Part shown: positions 37,897 to 47,719 of the stretch, piece by piece
Layout of the letters: the number at the start of each line of letters is the position of its first letter
How positions within the stretch are numbered: position 1 is the stretch's first letter
DNA from: Vibrio coralliilyticus
Lineage (GTDB): Bacteria; Pseudomonadota; Gammaproteobacteria; Enterobacterales; Vibrionaceae
Reading direction: 5' to 3'
Assembly (NCBI RefSeq): GCF_024449095.1
Contig: NZ_CP024627.1
Location: 992,001-1,056,000, forward strand
DNA length: 64,000 nt
Notes under the pieces: generated by a model
What the model saw: the letters and a program-made list of their open reading frames with translations, nothing else
Told to the model about the DNA's origin: nothing
Database searches by the model: none
Made by a program: the position numbers and the translations under genes

Positions 37897-39636
37897 ATGT
37901 CGTTTTCAGTCAAACTGGAGAATGGTCGCACCCTGCGAGTAAGAGACATCAATCTTCAGGCCGATCTTAATCACAATGAGATTACGTTTACTTATCAAGG
38001 GTTGAATAATGATCCCATTGGTGGACGTTATGTCTTGGCGATTACTGAATTTGGCTTTGAGCATACTGCCACTTTGCTGGGTGATGGTTTTCAGATGTTA
38101 GCTCAGACGACTGGCACGGCGGAGCACCCCATTGATATAGGACGTTGTCCTGACAACTCTTCCAGTTACCGAATTTATCCTCCCACTGCGGCAAAACGTT
38201 ACTACAACTATCTGGTGGTAGAAGATTCGATGGGTTACACCCTATTTGGTTTTACTTCTTGTCACCGTTTCGCTGGATATTTCGAAATTGTCGATATTGA
38301 AAATCACACTTGGTTGAAGATATGCATTGATGGTGAAAATACTCACCCGCTTGATTGGGCTTCTAATCAACTCGAATCTGTTGTTGTGCTGCAGGGAACG
38401 TCTCTTTCCACCCTTTATGATGAATATGCGACACTGATATCGCGACATCATCCTGCTCGTCAGGGCGCTATGAAGGACGCACCAATTGGCTGGTGCTCTT
38501 GGTACGCTTATTACGCTGAAGTTACACAAGGGCATATTCTGGATAACATGAAGTGTATGCAGGGTGATCTACAACAACTCGATTATGTTCTGTTGGATGA
38601 CGGTTACCAGGCTTTTATGGGAGACTGGCTCGCACCGTCTGACAAATTCCCCTCTGGCGTAAAAGCGCTGATAAAAGAAATCAAACTTCAGGGTAAGAAG
38701 CCCGCGATTTGGCTAGCCCCCTTTATTGCTCAGCCAGAATCGGAGCTTTTTAAGCAACATCAAGATTGGTTTGTGACTCATGAAGATGGCTCTCTACTTA
38801 AAGCTGAAGAGGTGACTTACGCGGGCTGGCGTTGTACACCTTGGTACATATTAGATACGTCTAATCCAGATGTTCAGGAACATCTAACAAACGTAGTGAA
38901 AACGATGCGTGAAGAGTGGGGTATTGAGTTATTCAAGCTCGATGCGAACTATTGGGGAACATTGAAAGGTTTTAGACATCAGAGTGGTATCACAGGTGTA
39001 GAGGCGTATCGGCTGGGTATGGAAGCCATTGCCGAAGGAGCGGGTGAGGCCTTGATTCTTGGCTGTAATGCTCCAATGTGGCCATCGCTGGGACTTGTCG
39101 ATGCAATGCGGATCTCAGACGATGTCGAGCGAGATGAGAGGCGCTTCGAACAGATTGCTAAAGAAACCTTTTATCGTAGTTGGCAGCATCGGAAGTTATG
39201 GCAGGTTGATCCGGATTGCGCCACGTTAGTCTCACTACCTAATCAAGCGACTGAGCGGCGTTACTATGAATTTCATCGTGATGTATTGCTGGCGAGTGGT
39301 GGGCTGTTGTTATCAGGTGACCCATTACCTGAGATGACGCCGTTTGCTCAGCGAACACTGTCGCGTTTGTTTATCCGCCATAAGCATAATCAAAATGCCG
39401 CCCGATTCACGTCATTGAGTTTGCACCACGCGTATCTACCCATGACGGAGCAAAACGACTTACATTGTCTATTTAATTTCCAGCAACCGGCACGAGAGGT
39501 CACTCTGACGTCTGATTTCCCAGTGCATTGGTATGACTACTGGAGTGGGGAAAAGCTTAGTCATGAGCGCACCGCGGTTATTGAAGTGACGTTGGATGCG
39601 GGTTTATCGAGCAGAGCAGTGGTCACTGCGCCCTGA
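37897..39636 (+). CDS. Alpha-galactosidase-like glycoside hydrolase (GH36 type)
   Basis: A 579-residue retaining alpha-galactosidase of the GH36/GH27 clan. A beta-rich N-terminal domain (~1-190) precedes the catalytic barrel with GWCSWYAYYAEVTQGHILDNM near 200 and LDDGYQAFMGDW near 230. The nucleophile is Asp349 in LFKLDANYW, and the acid/base region MRISDDVERDE lies near 408. There is no signal peptide, so it is cytoplasmic. ATG 37897 follows GGGAG by 7 nt; the frame is open upstream. No sugar transporter or regulator is adjacent. The substrate (melibiose/raffinose type) is inferred. Confidence 0.85.
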   Translation: MSFSVKLENGRTLRVRDINLQADLNHNEITFTYQGLNNDPIGGRYVLAITEFGFEHTATLLGDGFQMLAQTTGTAEHPIDIGRCPDNSSSYRIYPPTAAKRYYNYLVVEDSMGYTLFGFTSCHRFAGYFEIVDIENHTWLKICIDGENTHPLDWASNQLESVVVLQGTSLSTLYDEYATLISRHHPARQGAMKDAPIGWCSWYAYYAEVTQGHILDNMKCMQGDLQQLDYVLLDDGYQAFMGDWLAPSDKFPSGVKALIKEIKLQGKKPAIWLAPFIAQPESELFKQHQDWFVTHEDGSLLKAEEVTYAGWRCTPWYILDTSNPDVQEHLTNVVKTMREEWGIELFKLDANYWGTLKGFRHQSGITGVEAYRLGMEAIAEGAGEALILGCNAPMWPSLGLVDAMRISDDVERDERRFEQIAKETFYRSWQHRKLWQVDPDCATLVSLPNQATERRYYEFHRDVLLASGGLLLSGDPLPEMTPFAQRTLSRLFIRHKHNQNAARFTSLSLHHAYLPMTEQNDLHCLFNFQQPAREVTLTSDFPVHWYDYWSGEKLSHERTAVIEVTLDAGLSSRAVVTAP

Positions 39637-39704
39637 AACCTCGCTAATGCTCATGGTGTAAGCTAAGATACGCGTTGGCTAAACGAATAGGTTTTATAAG
39701 CACT

Positions 39705-40226
39705 ATGTCAATCATCTTGGGCATTGACCCGGGTTCCCGCATCACTGGATACGGCGTTATCCGCCAAACCGGACGTCACCTTCATTATCTAGGTAGTGGC
39801 TGTATTCGGACATCAGAAAAAGAGCTGCCAGGACGGCTCAAGCAAATCTACGCCGGAGTGACCGAAATCATCACCCAATTCCAACCGGATGTGTTCGCTA
39901 TTGAGCAAGTGTTTATGGCGCGCAATGCGGACTCCGCCTTAAAGCTTGGTCAAGCCCGTGGCAGTGCGATTGTTGCTGCAGTGAATGCTGACCTTCCGGT
40001 ATATGAATACGCAGCGCGCTTAATCAAACAGGCGGTGGTCGGGACTGGTGGCGCAGATAAAGAACAGGTACAACACATGGTGCAGTCAATGCTCAAGTTG
40101 CCTGCCAAGCCTCAAGCGGATGCCGCTGATGCCCTAGGCGTTGCTATCTGTCATGCGAATACCAATAAAACCTTAGTTGCTTTGGCTGGTAAAGCAACCA
40201 GTGCACGACGAGGTCGTTACCGTTGA
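39705..40226 (+). CDS. ruvC: Holliday junction endodeoxyribonuclease RuvC
   Basis: Resolves Holliday junctions with RuvAB. The 173 residues match the family. The acidic catalytic residues are visible in [15 protein letters not shown] (Asp7), [15 protein letters not shown] (Glu ~66) and [15 protein letters not shown] (Asp pair ~138-141). ATG 39705 is chosen because [12 protein letters not shown] aligns with the family; the frame is open to 39675. A chemoreceptor gene separates it from ruvA and ruvB. Confidence 0.95.
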   Translation: MSIILGIDPGSRITGYGVIRQTGRHLHYLGSGCIRTSEKELPGRLKQIYAGVTEIITQFQPDVFAIEQVFMARNADSALKLGQARGSAIVAAVNADLPVYEYAARLIKQAVVGTGGADKEQVQHMVQSMLKLPAKPQADAADALGVAICHANTNKTLVALAGKATSARRGRYR

Positions 40227-40349
40227 TTGTGTATAGTGATTTCAAAACTGAGACGTCCTAAACAGATCTAATAATGCGATTTGTTATGAAAATGTTGTAA
40301 ACCTATAGTGGTCGGAGGTCTTACAACTTTCAATCAAGGATGATTGACA

Positions 40350-41801
40350 ATGAACCCAGCCACTCTCTGGCGTCGTGCGTGCATGCCGAGCCAACACAAT
40401 TGGACAAAATCACAACAGCGACAGGCTGACATCCTGTCTCTATTCACTTTTATTGCCTTCCTCGTTGGTCTTTATAGCTTTATTAAATGGGGTAAACACA
40501 GCCATGACAGCTTAGTGCTGACTTCTGTGTTTCTGATTGTCTTAGAGTTGATTTCTGCAGCTTGTCTGAAGTGGCTTAAACATCCCGGTTTTGCGCTCAA
40601 TCTTGGGTTTGTTGGTATGACGGTCCATGCGCTCAACATCATTTACCAAAGTGGCGGAGTGGTAGAGTCAACTCAAACCTATTGGGTGCCTTTACTGGTT
40701 GTTGCTTTTTTCCTTTCAGGGACGAGGAGCATGGCGATTTGTTGGAGTGCGATTGTCATTTCGTTATCGGCTGCCATGACGTATCTTCATCTCTCGGATT
40801 TTAGCTTTCCTCAATTGATTCTATCTGAATCGGCATTGCGCATTGAAATATGGTCAGGAACCATTCTCCCGCTGGGGGTGATTTGTATTGCTCAAGCCTT
40901 TACGGTGAAACAGCGTGATCAGGCGATTGAGTTAGCAGAGTACGCAAAACAAAAAAGTGAAGCGGTAGCCGACAAAGCTACCCAAGGTGAGCGACATTTA
41001 TCGAGTGTACTAGAGCAAGCAAATCAGAATTCTCATCAATTGAAAGAAGTCTCGCAAGTTTTAGAGTCTCAGTCGGAAGCTCTCGAAAGCCAGGTTAGTC
41101 AGCTCAACATCAATAGTGAATCTCAGGCCAGTGCCGCTGAACAGATGAGTCAGCAGGTGCATCAGATGACCGAGGGGCTTGAAGATTCTAGCCACTTTGT
41201 CACTGAGTTGCGCGGACGAAGTGACGCTGTCCATAAACAGGCAGAGAAGAGCTCAGAACTGCTTGAAGCTTCTATCAGTGCAATAAGCCAGATCATCGAC
41301 AGCCATGATCAAATCATGAAAGTCGCTGATTTGATCACTTCGGTTGCGGAACAAACCAATTTACTGGCACTGAATGCAGCGATTGAAGCCGCTCGCGCGG
41401 GTGAACAGGGCAGAGGGTTTGCTGTGGTGGCGGATCAGGTTCGTGAGTTATCAGCTAAGAGTAGTGAGTCCGCGGTGGAGATTCGTAACTTGCTTGACCG
41501 AAGCGAACAGGAAGTGCGTTACGGTCAAGAGGTGGTCCACGCTAGTGCGACGCGAATGAAAGAAGTCATCGAACAAGTGACAGGTATCTCGAAAGATGTA
41601 AACGGCTTAGCCAATATCATGACCAACCAAATGTCGGCACTCAAAGAACTGGATGAAGCGAGCAGTGAAGTGGCTAATGGTGTGGTGGAAACCAAGACCA
41701 TTTCCGAGCTTGTTGCACAAAATGGTTCGCAGTTAAACGGGCAGGTCGAGACAGTGCGTACTCTCACATCCCAACTTGATCAAGTGGTCTCAAAAATCTA
41801 G
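40350..41801 (+). CDS. Methyl-accepting chemotaxis protein with multi-span membrane N terminus
   Basis: A 483-residue chemoreceptor. About six hydrophobic segments fill residues ~25-190, so the sensor is membrane-embedded rather than a large periplasmic domain. A coiled-coil signalling domain follows. It contains the highly conserved hairpin tip [20 protein letters not shown], then [17 protein letters not shown]. No classical HAMP is obvious. ATG 40350 follows AAGGA by 9 nt; a TTG at 40344 is less well spaced. It sits between ruvC and ruvA and ends at a strong terminator. Confidence 0.9.
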   Translation: MNPATLWRRACMPSQHNWTKSQQRQADILSLFTFIAFLVGLYSFIKWGKHSHDSLVLTSVFLIVLELISAACLKWLKHPGFALNLGFVGMTVHALNIIYQSGGVVESTQTYWVPLLVVAFFLSGTRSMAICWSAIVISLSAAMTYLHLSDFSFPQLILSESALRIEIWSGTILPLGVICIAQAFTVKQRDQAIELAEYAKQKSEAVADKATQGERHLSSVLEQANQNSHQLKEVSQVLESQSEALESQVSQLNINSESQASAAEQMSQQVHQMTEGLEDSSHFVTELRGRSDAVHKQAEKSSELLEASISAISQIIDSHDQIMKVADLITSVAEQTNLLALNAAIEAARAGEQGRGFAVVADQVRELSAKSSESAVEIRNLLDRSEQEVRYGQEVVHASATRMKEVIEQVTGISKDVNGLANIMTNQMSALKELDEASSEVANGVVETKTISELVAQNGSQLNGQVETVRTLTSQLDQVVSKI

Positions 41802-41810
41802 ATACACCGT

Positions 41811-41842
41811 ATAAAGAACTGGATGTCTATCCAGTTCTTTAT
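41811..41842 (+). terminator. Strong hairpin terminator after the chemoreceptor gene
   Basis: ATAAAGAACTGGAT / ATCCAGTTCTTTAT perfect 14-bp stem with GTCT loop, 9 bp after the stop. It lies 38 bp before ruvA. Transcription from ruvC through the chemoreceptor should therefore stop before ruvAB. Confidence 0.88.
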
Positions 41843-41879
41843 TATCCTGTCGCAAATTCATTTCTAAAGAGTATTGAGT

Positions 41880-42497
41880 GTGATTGGACGTTTGCGTGGC
41901 ATTCTGCTTGAAAAGCAACCCCCTGAATTGTTGATTGAAGTAAACGGTATTGGCTATGAAGTTCAGATGCCGATGAGCTGTTTTTATGAATTGCCGAATG
42001 TTGGTGAGGAAGCAATCATCTACACGCATTTTGTTGTTCGCGAAGATGCCCAGCTACTCTATGGCTTTAATACTGTTAAAGAACGTGCCTTATTCCGCGA
42101 AGTGATTAAAGCTAATGGCGTCGGTCCGAAACTGGGCTTGGGTATATTGTCAGGTATGACAGCCAGCCAATTTGTTTCATGTGTTGAACGTGAAGACATT
42201 TCAACACTGGTTAAATTGCCGGGTGTTGGTAAGAAAACAGCGGAACGTCTGGTTGTTGAGATGAAAGACCGTCTCAAAGGCTGGGGTGCGGGTGATTTGT
42301 TCACTCCTCATACAGACGCAGCCCCAGTGGATTCTGTACCGCAAGCCGATCAATCTAATGCAGAAGAAGAAGCGATTAGTGCCTTACTTGCACTAGGCTA
42401 CAAACCGACCCAAGCTTCTAAAGTTGTGTCTCAGGTTAAGACTTCAGAGATGAGCAGTGAAGAGCTGATCCGCGAAGCACTGAAGTCCATGGTTTAA
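41880..42497 (+). CDS. ruvA: Holliday junction branch migration protein RuvA
   Basis: Tetrameric Holliday-junction-binding subunit that recruits RuvB. 205 residues. Start [25 protein letters not shown]-fold then two helix-hairpin-helix motifs ([14 protein letters not shown] ~78 and [20 protein letters not shown] ~113). The C-terminal UBA-like RuvB-contact domain has [17 protein letters not shown] 41880 is chosen by alignment, with AAAGAG 8 nt upstream; an in-frame TTG at 41874 is too close to that site. ruvB follows after 20 bp. Confidence 0.95.
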   Translation: MIGRLRGILLEKQPPELLIEVNGIGYEVQMPMSCFYELPNVGEEAIIYTHFVVREDAQLLYGFNTVKERALFREVIKANGVGPKLGLGILSGMTASQFVSCVEREDISTLVKLPGVGKKTAERLVVEMKDRLKGWGAGDLFTPHTDAAPVDSVPQADQSNAEEEAISALLALGYKPTQASKVVSQVKTSEMSSEELIREALKSMV

Positions 42498-42517
42498 GTG
42501 ACAACTAGGAACGGTTA

Positions 42518-43522
42518 ATGATTGAAGCGGATCGTCTAATCGCACCGGATAATGCGGTTTATAAAGAAGAAGACGTCATCGATAGAGCCATTCGTCCAAA
42601 GAAGCTGGCGGATTATCAAGGTCAAGATCATGTTCGTGATCAAATGGAGATTTTCATCAAAGCAGCCAACCTCCGGGAAGAGGCGTTGGATCATCTGCTG
42701 ATTTTTGGCCCTCCAGGTTTAGGTAAGACCACGTTGGCAAACATTGTTGCCAATGAAATGGGCGTAAACATTCGCACTACATCTGGTCCTGTTCTGGAAA
42801 AAGCGGGTGACTTGGCCGCGCTTCTGACCAACCTAGAAGAAAACGATGTGCTGTTCATTGATGAGATTCACCGTTTGAGTCCGATGGTTGAAGAGGTGTT
42901 GTATCCCGCGATGGAAGACTACCAACTCGATATTATGATTGGTGAAGGTCCTGCCGCGCGCTCTATTAAAATTGACTTACCTCCATTCACTCTAATAGGA
43001 GCCACGACGCGAGCGGGCTCGTTAACTTCTCCACTTCGAGATCGCTTTGGCATCACTCAGCGCCTTGAATACTACAAAATCCCAGATCTTCAGCATATTG
43101 TTCAGCGTAGCGCTGATTGTTTGGGCTTGTCGATGGAGAGCGAAGGCGCGCTTGAAGTCGCAAGACGTGCTCGTGGTACGCCACGTATCGCCAACCGATT
43201 GTTGCGCCGTGTGCGAGATTACGCAGAAGTGAAAGGTAACGGGCATATATGTGCAGACATCGCAGACAAGGCTCTTAACATGTTGGATGTTGATGCTCAG
43301 GGCTTTGATTACATGGACCGCAAGCTACTGTTAGCCATTATGGAGAAGTTCGGTGGTGGACCGGTTGGGCTGGATAATATGGCAGCCGCCATTGGTGAAG
43401 AGAAGGATACCATTGAAGATGTCTTGGAGCCATATCTGATACAGCAAGGCTATCTACAGCGGACGCCAAGAGGGCGTATAGCTACCGATAGGGCTTATCT
43501 TCATTTCGGAATTGAAAAATAA
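42518..43522 (+). CDS. ruvB: Holliday junction branch migration ATPase RuvB
   Basis: Hexameric AAA+ motor for branch migration. 334 residues. Walker [12 protein letters not shown] near 62, Walker [13 protein letters not shown] near 112, sensor 1 [20 protein letters not shown] near 158 and a C-terminal winged helix ([18 protein letters not shown]). It pairs with ruvA 20 bp upstream. It ends before a terminator and the cyd regulatory region. Confidence 0.97.
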   Translation: MIEADRLIAPDNAVYKEEDVIDRAIRPKKLADYQGQDHVRDQMEIFIKAANLREEALDHLLIFGPPGLGKTTLANIVANEMGVNIRTTSGPVLEKAGDLAALLTNLEENDVLFIDEIHRLSPMVEEVLYPAMEDYQLDIMIGEGPAARSIKIDLPPFTLIGATTRAGSLTSPLRDRFGITQRLEYYKIPDLQHIVQRSADCLGLSMESEGALEVARRARGTPRIANRLLRRVRDYAEVKGNGHICADIADKALNMLDVDAQGFDYMDRKLLLAIMEKFGGGPVGLDNMAAAIGEEKDTIEDVLEPYLIQQGYLQRTPRGRIATDRAYLHFGIEK

Positions 43523-43531
43523 GTTTTCAGG

Positions 43532-43552
43532 ACCAGCTCAATATGAGCTGGT
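43532..43552 (+). terminator. Terminator after ruvB
   Basis: ACCAGCTC / GAGCTGGT 8-bp stem with AATAT loop, followed by TTTTATTTTTAG. It is 9 bp past the ruvB stop. Confidence 0.9.
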
Positions 43553-43703
43553 TTTTATTTTTAGTGATGAAAGTCACAATAATGGAATCTTGCTCCTGCC
43601 ATTTAGGTAACTAAAGTAGACGAGTTGTTAAGCACTTGTTTTGCATAAATACCTTGTTCTCCCTCACAAATAACCACAAATTAACAAAAGCTCGTTTAAA
43701 CTG

Positions 43704-43717
43704 TTGATGTTGATCAA
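43704..43717. promoter_or_regulatory. FNR-type box 1 upstream of cydA
   Basis: TTGATGTTGATCAA: a perfect match to the FNR consensus TTGAT-N4-ATCAA, 263 bp before cydA. FNR is the oxygen-sensing Fe-S regulator; cyd genes are known FNR/ArcA targets in enterobacteria and Vibrio relatives. Confidence 0.8.
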
Positions 43718-43753
43718 TGTGATGGTTTTTTAGACAAAAATGCCGCACAAAAT

Positions 43754-43767
43754 TTGATACAAATCAA
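43754..43767. promoter_or_regulatory. FNR-type box 2 upstream of cydA
   Basis: TTGATACAAATCAA: a second perfect TTGAT-N4-ATCAA palindrome, 50 bp centre to centre from the first and 213 bp before cydA. An ArcA-like AGTTAATT on the minus strand at 43850-43857 is a weaker candidate. Confidence 0.8.
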
Positions 43768-43980
43768 AGCGAAGTCTAAATACAAACCTTTTGAAACAGA
43801 CAGTTTTTAGCAGTAGTATTAGCACTAGCTATATTAGCTGATGCTTAACAATTAACTAACCGTTACGGTACATTTTTGCAACAACATGCTGTTCTTTAGC
43901 AACATTGTTTGAGTTTGTTCAACGCTTACTTATGCCGCAGAAATGTAAAAAGTGTCTTCAGCCGACACATAGGAGTAAAC

Positions 43981-45567
43981 ATGATTGATGTAGTCGATCT
44001 GTCGCGGTTGCAGTTTGCGCTCACTGCGATGTATCACTTCCTCTTCGTACCATTGACTCTGGGTATGGCTTTCCTTCTCGCCATCATGGAATCTCTGTAC
44101 GTTATGACGGATAAGCAAATCTATAAGGACATGACAAAGTTCTGGGGTAAGCTGTTCGGTATTAACTTCGTACTAGGTGTTGCCACCGGTCTGACGATGG
44201 AGTTCCAGTTTGGTACTAACTGGTCTTACTATTCTCATTACGTCGGAGACATCTTCGGGGCACCTTTGGCCATCGAAGCCTTGGTTGCCTTCTTCCTTGA
44301 GTCCACTTTTGTTGGCCTTTTCTTTTTCGGCTGGGACCGATTGACTAAACGGCAACACTTAGTTGTCACTTGGTTAGTCGCTCTAGGTTCTAACTTCTCG
44401 GCATTGTGGATTTTGGTAGCAAATGGCTGGATGCAAAATCCAGTTGGGGCAGACTTTAACTTTGAAACCATGCGAATGGAAATGGTGAGCTTTGCTGAAG
44501 TGGTTCTTAACCCTGTGGCTCAAGTGAAATTCGTACACACAGTCGCTTCGGGCTATACGACAGGCGCGATGTTTATTCTTGGCATCAGTTCTTACTACCT
44601 ATTAAAAGGTCGTGACATCGCTTTCGCTCGTCGTTCATTCGCCATTGCAGCCTCTTTTGGTATGGCGGCAATCCTGTCTGTAATCGTGCTTGGTGACGAA
44701 TCTGGTTATGAATTAGGTGAAGTACAGAAAGTAAAACTGGCAGCAGTAGAAGCAGAATGGCACACCGAGCCAGCGCCAGCCGCTTTCACTTTGTTTGGTT
44801 TGCCAAATCAGGAAACCATGCATACTGATTATGCGATCAAGATTCCTTACGTCATGGGCATCATCGCGACTCGTTCTTTGGATGAGCAAGTAACAGGTCT
44901 ACGTGATCTTCGTGATGAACACGTTGATCGTATCCGCACAGGTATGTACGCCTATGAACTGCTTGAAAAGCTTCGTGCAGGTGACAAGTCAGAAGAAAAC
45001 ATGGCCGCCTTTGATGAAGTGAAAGGTGACCTAGGTTACGGTCTTCTTCTGAAACGTTATACAGAAAACGTGGTTGATGCGACTGAAGATCAAATTCAAG
45101 CCGCGGCGGATGATTCTATCCCAACAGTTTGGCCACTATTCTGGTCGTTCCGAATCATGGTTGCGTGTGGCTTTATCATGCTATTCGTATTCGGTGCCGC
45201 ATTCATCCAGACTTGTCGTCAGAAGATCGAGCAAAAACCATGGGTACTAAAAGCCGCGTTGCTGAGTATCCCACTGCCTTGGATTGCTATCGAAGCAGGT
45301 TGGTTTGTTGCTGAATTCGGTCGTCAGCCATGGGCTGTGGGTGAAATTCTACCTGTACATGTGGCGGCATCGGCACTCACCGCTGGAGAAATCTGGACGT
45401 CACTGTTTGCAATCTTGGCGCTATACACCGTCTTCCTGATTGCAGAAGTGTACTTGATGCTGAAATTTGCTCGCAAAGGTCCTAGCAGCCTGAAGACAGG
45501 TCGTTACCACTTTGAGCAAAACGCTGACTCTGTTGAAGACAAAGTTAGTCGTCAAGTAGACGCGTAA
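43981..45567 (+). CDS. cydA: Cytochrome bd-I ubiquinol oxidase subunit I
   Basis: Carries haems b558, b595 and d, and oxidises quinol while reducing O2 with high affinity at the inner membrane. 528 residues. The His ligand in [14 protein letters not shown] (~19), [14 protein letters not shown] (His ~186), the long Q-loop (~240-380) and [14 protein letters not shown] near 445 are all present. ATG 43981 has AGGAG upstream and matches the family start; the 24-residue upstream extension is discarded. cydB follows after 15 bp. Confidence 0.96.
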   Translation: MIDVVDLSRLQFALTAMYHFLFVPLTLGMAFLLAIMESLYVMTDKQIYKDMTKFWGKLFGINFVLGVATGLTMEFQFGTNWSYYSHYVGDIFGAPLAIEALVAFFLESTFVGLFFFGWDRLTKRQHLVVTWLVALGSNFSALWILVANGWMQNPVGADFNFETMRMEMVSFAEVVLNPVAQVKFVHTVASGYTTGAMFILGISSYYLLKGRDIAFARRSFAIAASFGMAAILSVIVLGDESGYELGEVQKVKLAAVEAEWHTEPAPAAFTLFGLPNQETMHTDYAIKIPYVMGIIATRSLDEQVTGLRDLRDEHVDRIRTGMYAYELLEKLRAGDKSEENMAAFDEVKGDLGYGLLLKRYTENVVDATEDQIQAAADDSIPTVWPLFWSFRIMVACGFIMLFVFGAAFIQTCRQKIEQKPWVLKAALLSIPLPWIAIEAGWFVAEFGRQPWAVGEILPVHVAASALTAGEIWTSLFAILALYTVFLIAEVYLMLKFARKGPSSLKTGRYHFEQNADSVEDKVSRQVDA

Positions 45568-45582
45568 AGCAAGGAGAAACAT

Positions 45583-46719
45583 ATGTTTGAATACGAAATC
45601 TTGCGACTTATCTGGTGGGTTCTGATCGGTGTTCTCCTGGTAGGTTTCGCAGTGACTGATGGCTTCGATATGGGTGTTGGTGCGCTAGTACCTGTAATCG
45701 GAAAAAATGATACTGAACGTCGTGTGATGATCAACTCGATCGCACCTCACTGGGAAGGCAACCAAGTTTGGTTGGTGACAGCAGGTGGTGCACTCTTCGC
45801 TGCATGGCCTTTGGTTTACGCTACGTCTTTCTCAGGCTTCTATCTGGCGATGATTTTGACGTTGGCTGCGTTGTGGCTAAGACCTTTGGGCCTCTCTTAT
45901 CGCTCGAAGATTGAAGATACTAAGTGGCGTCAAACGTGGGACATCTGTATTTCTATCAGTGGCTTCGTTCCACCAATCATCTTTGGTGTGGCATTTGGTA
46001 ACCTACTGCAAGGTGTACCGTTCCAGCTGACTGAATTTTTGATGCCAACGTATCACGGTTCATTCTTTGGTCTATTAAACCCATTCGCCTTATTATGTGG
46101 TTTAGTCAGCTTGTTCATGATTTTAATGCAGGGCGCTACTTGGCTACAGATGAAGACTACAGACGAAGTTCACGCTCGCTCGCGTAGTGTTGCACAAATC
46201 ATGGGTCTACTAACGGTTGCGACTTTCGTTGCTGCTGGTTTCTGGGTTCAAAGCATCGAAGGCTATGTGATTACTAGTGCAATTGACCATAACGGCGCAT
46301 CTAACCCACTTGCTAAAGAAGTAGTTCGTGAAGCGGGTGCTTGGATGAACAACTTCGAGCAGTACCCGTTGATGTGGATTGCTCCGGCGCTGGGTGTAGT
46401 GATGTCTCTTGTGACTGTATTGGCTTCACGTCTTGAGCATGGTGGTATCGCATTTTTCGCTTCAAGCCTAGGTAATGCAGGTATTATTTTCACAGCGGGT
46501 CTGGCGATGTTCCCATTCATCATGCCTTCTGATTTGATGCCTAACCACAGCCTGACCATGTGGGATGCAACGTCATCTGAATTGACGCTCAACCTAATGA
46601 CTGGTGTTGCCTTTATCATGGTGCCTATTATCTTGGCTTACACCATTTGGACTTACTACAAGATGTTTGGTCGTCTGGACAGCAAGTTCATTGAAGACAA
46701 CAAAAACTCACTTTACTAA
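45583..46719 (+). CDS. cydB: Cytochrome bd-I ubiquinol oxidase subunit II
   Basis: Membrane partner of CydA. 378 residues with eight to nine membrane segments. VTDGFDMGVGALVP near 25, PHWEGNQVWLVTAGGALFAAWP near 55 and a C-terminal TIWTYYKMFGRL are family signatures. AAGGAG lies before ATG 45583. cydX follows after 12 bp. Confidence 0.96.
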   Translation: MFEYEILRLIWWVLIGVLLVGFAVTDGFDMGVGALVPVIGKNDTERRVMINSIAPHWEGNQVWLVTAGGALFAAWPLVYATSFSGFYLAMILTLAALWLRPLGLSYRSKIEDTKWRQTWDICISISGFVPPIIFGVAFGNLLQGVPFQLTEFLMPTYHGSFFGLLNPFALLCGLVSLFMILMQGATWLQMKTTDEVHARSRSVAQIMGLLTVATFVAAGFWVQSIEGYVITSAIDHNGASNPLAKEVVREAGAWMNNFEQYPLMWIAPALGVVMSLVTVLASRLEHGGIAFFASSLGNAGIIFTAGLAMFPFIMPSDLMPNHSLTMWDATSSELTLNLMTGVAFIMVPIILAYTIWTYYKMFGRLDSKFIEDNKNSLY

Positions 46720-46731
46720 GGAGCTATTACT

Positions 46732-46839
46732 ATGTGGTATTTCGCATGGATTCTAGGTGTACTACTTGCTTGTGCATTCGGCATCATCAACGCTCTTTGG
46801 TTAGAGCATTCTGAAATGATGGATAAAGATAGTGAGTAA
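46732..46839 (+). CDS. cydX: Cytochrome bd-I oxidase small subunit CydX (35 aa)
   Basis: Thirty-five residues: MWYFAWILGVLLACAFGIIN, then ALWLEHSEMMDKDSE. It is the single-span subunit needed for stable, active bd oxidase. The MWYFAWILG start is diagnostic. AAGGAG is 8 nt before the ATG. Its last codons overlap the start of ybgE by 8 bp. Confidence 0.95.
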   Translation: MWYFAWILGVLLACAFGIINALWLEHSEMMDKDSE

Positions 46840-47134
46840 TCTGGCGGAGCAAGTAGCTAAGCTACATGCGCCAATAGATAAGGCTCTATTCAGAGCCTTA
46901 TCCTTGATTCTCGGCTTTTACCATGTGGCTATGGTGATGTGGGATCCGGAGCAATATTCAGCCTCTATTGGCGGCTTTAATGCTTTAATCTCTCCGCTAA
47001 TGATTTGGGCGATTTGTTCCAGCATGATCTTTGGTTTGAGCTTTAAGCCGAAAAACTGGTATTGGCAAGTATTATTCAGTCCCTATTTTTCCTTAACGAT
47101 TCTAATTTATTTAACATTAATACGTGCTTTATAA
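46832..47134 (+). CDS. ybgE: Cyd operon protein YbgE
   Basis: A 100-residue inner-membrane protein with about three hydrophobic segments (LSLILGFYHVAMVMWDP, NALISPLMIWAICSSMIFGLSF, FSPYFSLTILIYLTLIRAL). It is the YbgE family found in cydABX operons, and its function is unsettled. GTG start 46832 overlaps the end of cydX, indicating coupled translation. A terminator follows 36 bp later, separating the operon from ybgC. Confidence 0.9.
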   Translation: MSNLAEQVAKLHAPIDKALFRALSLILGFYHVAMVMWDPEQYSASIGGFNALISPLMIWAICSSMIFGLSFKPKNWYWQVLFSPYFSLTILIYLTLIRAL

Positions 47135-47170
47135 GTTGAACTGACTGAAAATTATCCACTAAATAGTCAC

Positions 47171-47202
47171 AATAGCGTCACTCATTGATAGTTGACGCTA
47201 TT
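47171..47202 (+). terminator. Terminator of the cyd operon
   Basis: AATAGCGTCA / TGACGCTATT perfect 10-bp stem with 12-nt loop, followed by TTTTTG. Confidence 0.88.
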
Positions 47203-47299
47203 TTTTTGTCTAAACCTTTGAAAACCGTTATTAACCATTGCATAAACGGTAATGAGGTGCGTTATAGTAAAGCACCTCAAATGGTAGAAAGGGATTGAT

Positions 47300-47719
47300 G
47301 TGCAAGACGAGCGTGCGGTATTTGAGCTGCCGGTAACAGTTTATTACGAAGATACTGATGTTGGTGGTGTGGTCTATCATGCCAACTACCTCAAGTATTT
47401 TGAGCGTGGTCGTTCGGAATACCTGACCAGTATTGGTGTTTCACAATCCAGCCTTTTGGAACAAAACACCGGTTTCGTAGTCCGACATATGGACATTGAT
47501 TTTCTGCAAGGTGCCCGTCTTGAAGACCGTCTGACGGTTAAGACATCGGTTGCAGAGATCAAGAAAGCCACCCTTATTTTCTGTCAAGAGATCGTAAATC
47601 CTGATGCTAAAACATTGTGTAAAGCAATGGTTAAGGTAGCATGCATCGATAATAAAAAAATGAGGCCAAAAGCGATTCCTCAATCAATAGTTATGGAGTT
47701 TACTCACAGTGACCGCTGA
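47300..47719 (+). CDS. ybgC: Acyl-CoA thioesterase YbgC
   Basis: A 139-residue hotdog-fold thioesterase. [28 protein letters not shown] near 14 contains the catalytic Asp of the 4-hydroxybenzoyl-CoA thioesterase type. It is the first gene of the tol-pal operon, possibly linked to phospholipid metabolism at the envelope. GTG start 47300 ([11 protein letters not shown]); an out-of-frame ATG overlaps it. It overlaps tolQ by 11 bp. Confidence 0.92.
   Translation: MQDERAVFELPVTVYYEDTDVGGVVYHANYLKYFERGRSEYLTSIGVSQSSLLEQNTGFVVRHMDIDFLQGARLEDRLTVKTSVAEIKKATLIFCQEIVNPDAKTLCKAMVKVACIDNKKMRPKAIPQSIVMEFTHSDR

Larger units (their letters stand above)
43553..43980 (+). promoter_or_regulatory. cydAB control region
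   Basis: About 430 bp with no gene. It holds the two FNR-type boxes, an ArcA-like site and an AT-rich leader of over 200 nt to cydA. Open frame at 43909-43980 is only an upstream extension of the cydA frame. A transcription start is not placed, but the arrangement indicates redox control of cytochrome bd. Confidence 0.6.

Noticed and set aside
43909..43980. N-terminal extension of cydA by 24 residues
   Set aside because: The extension does not match CydA, and AGGAG just before ATG 43981 marks the real start.
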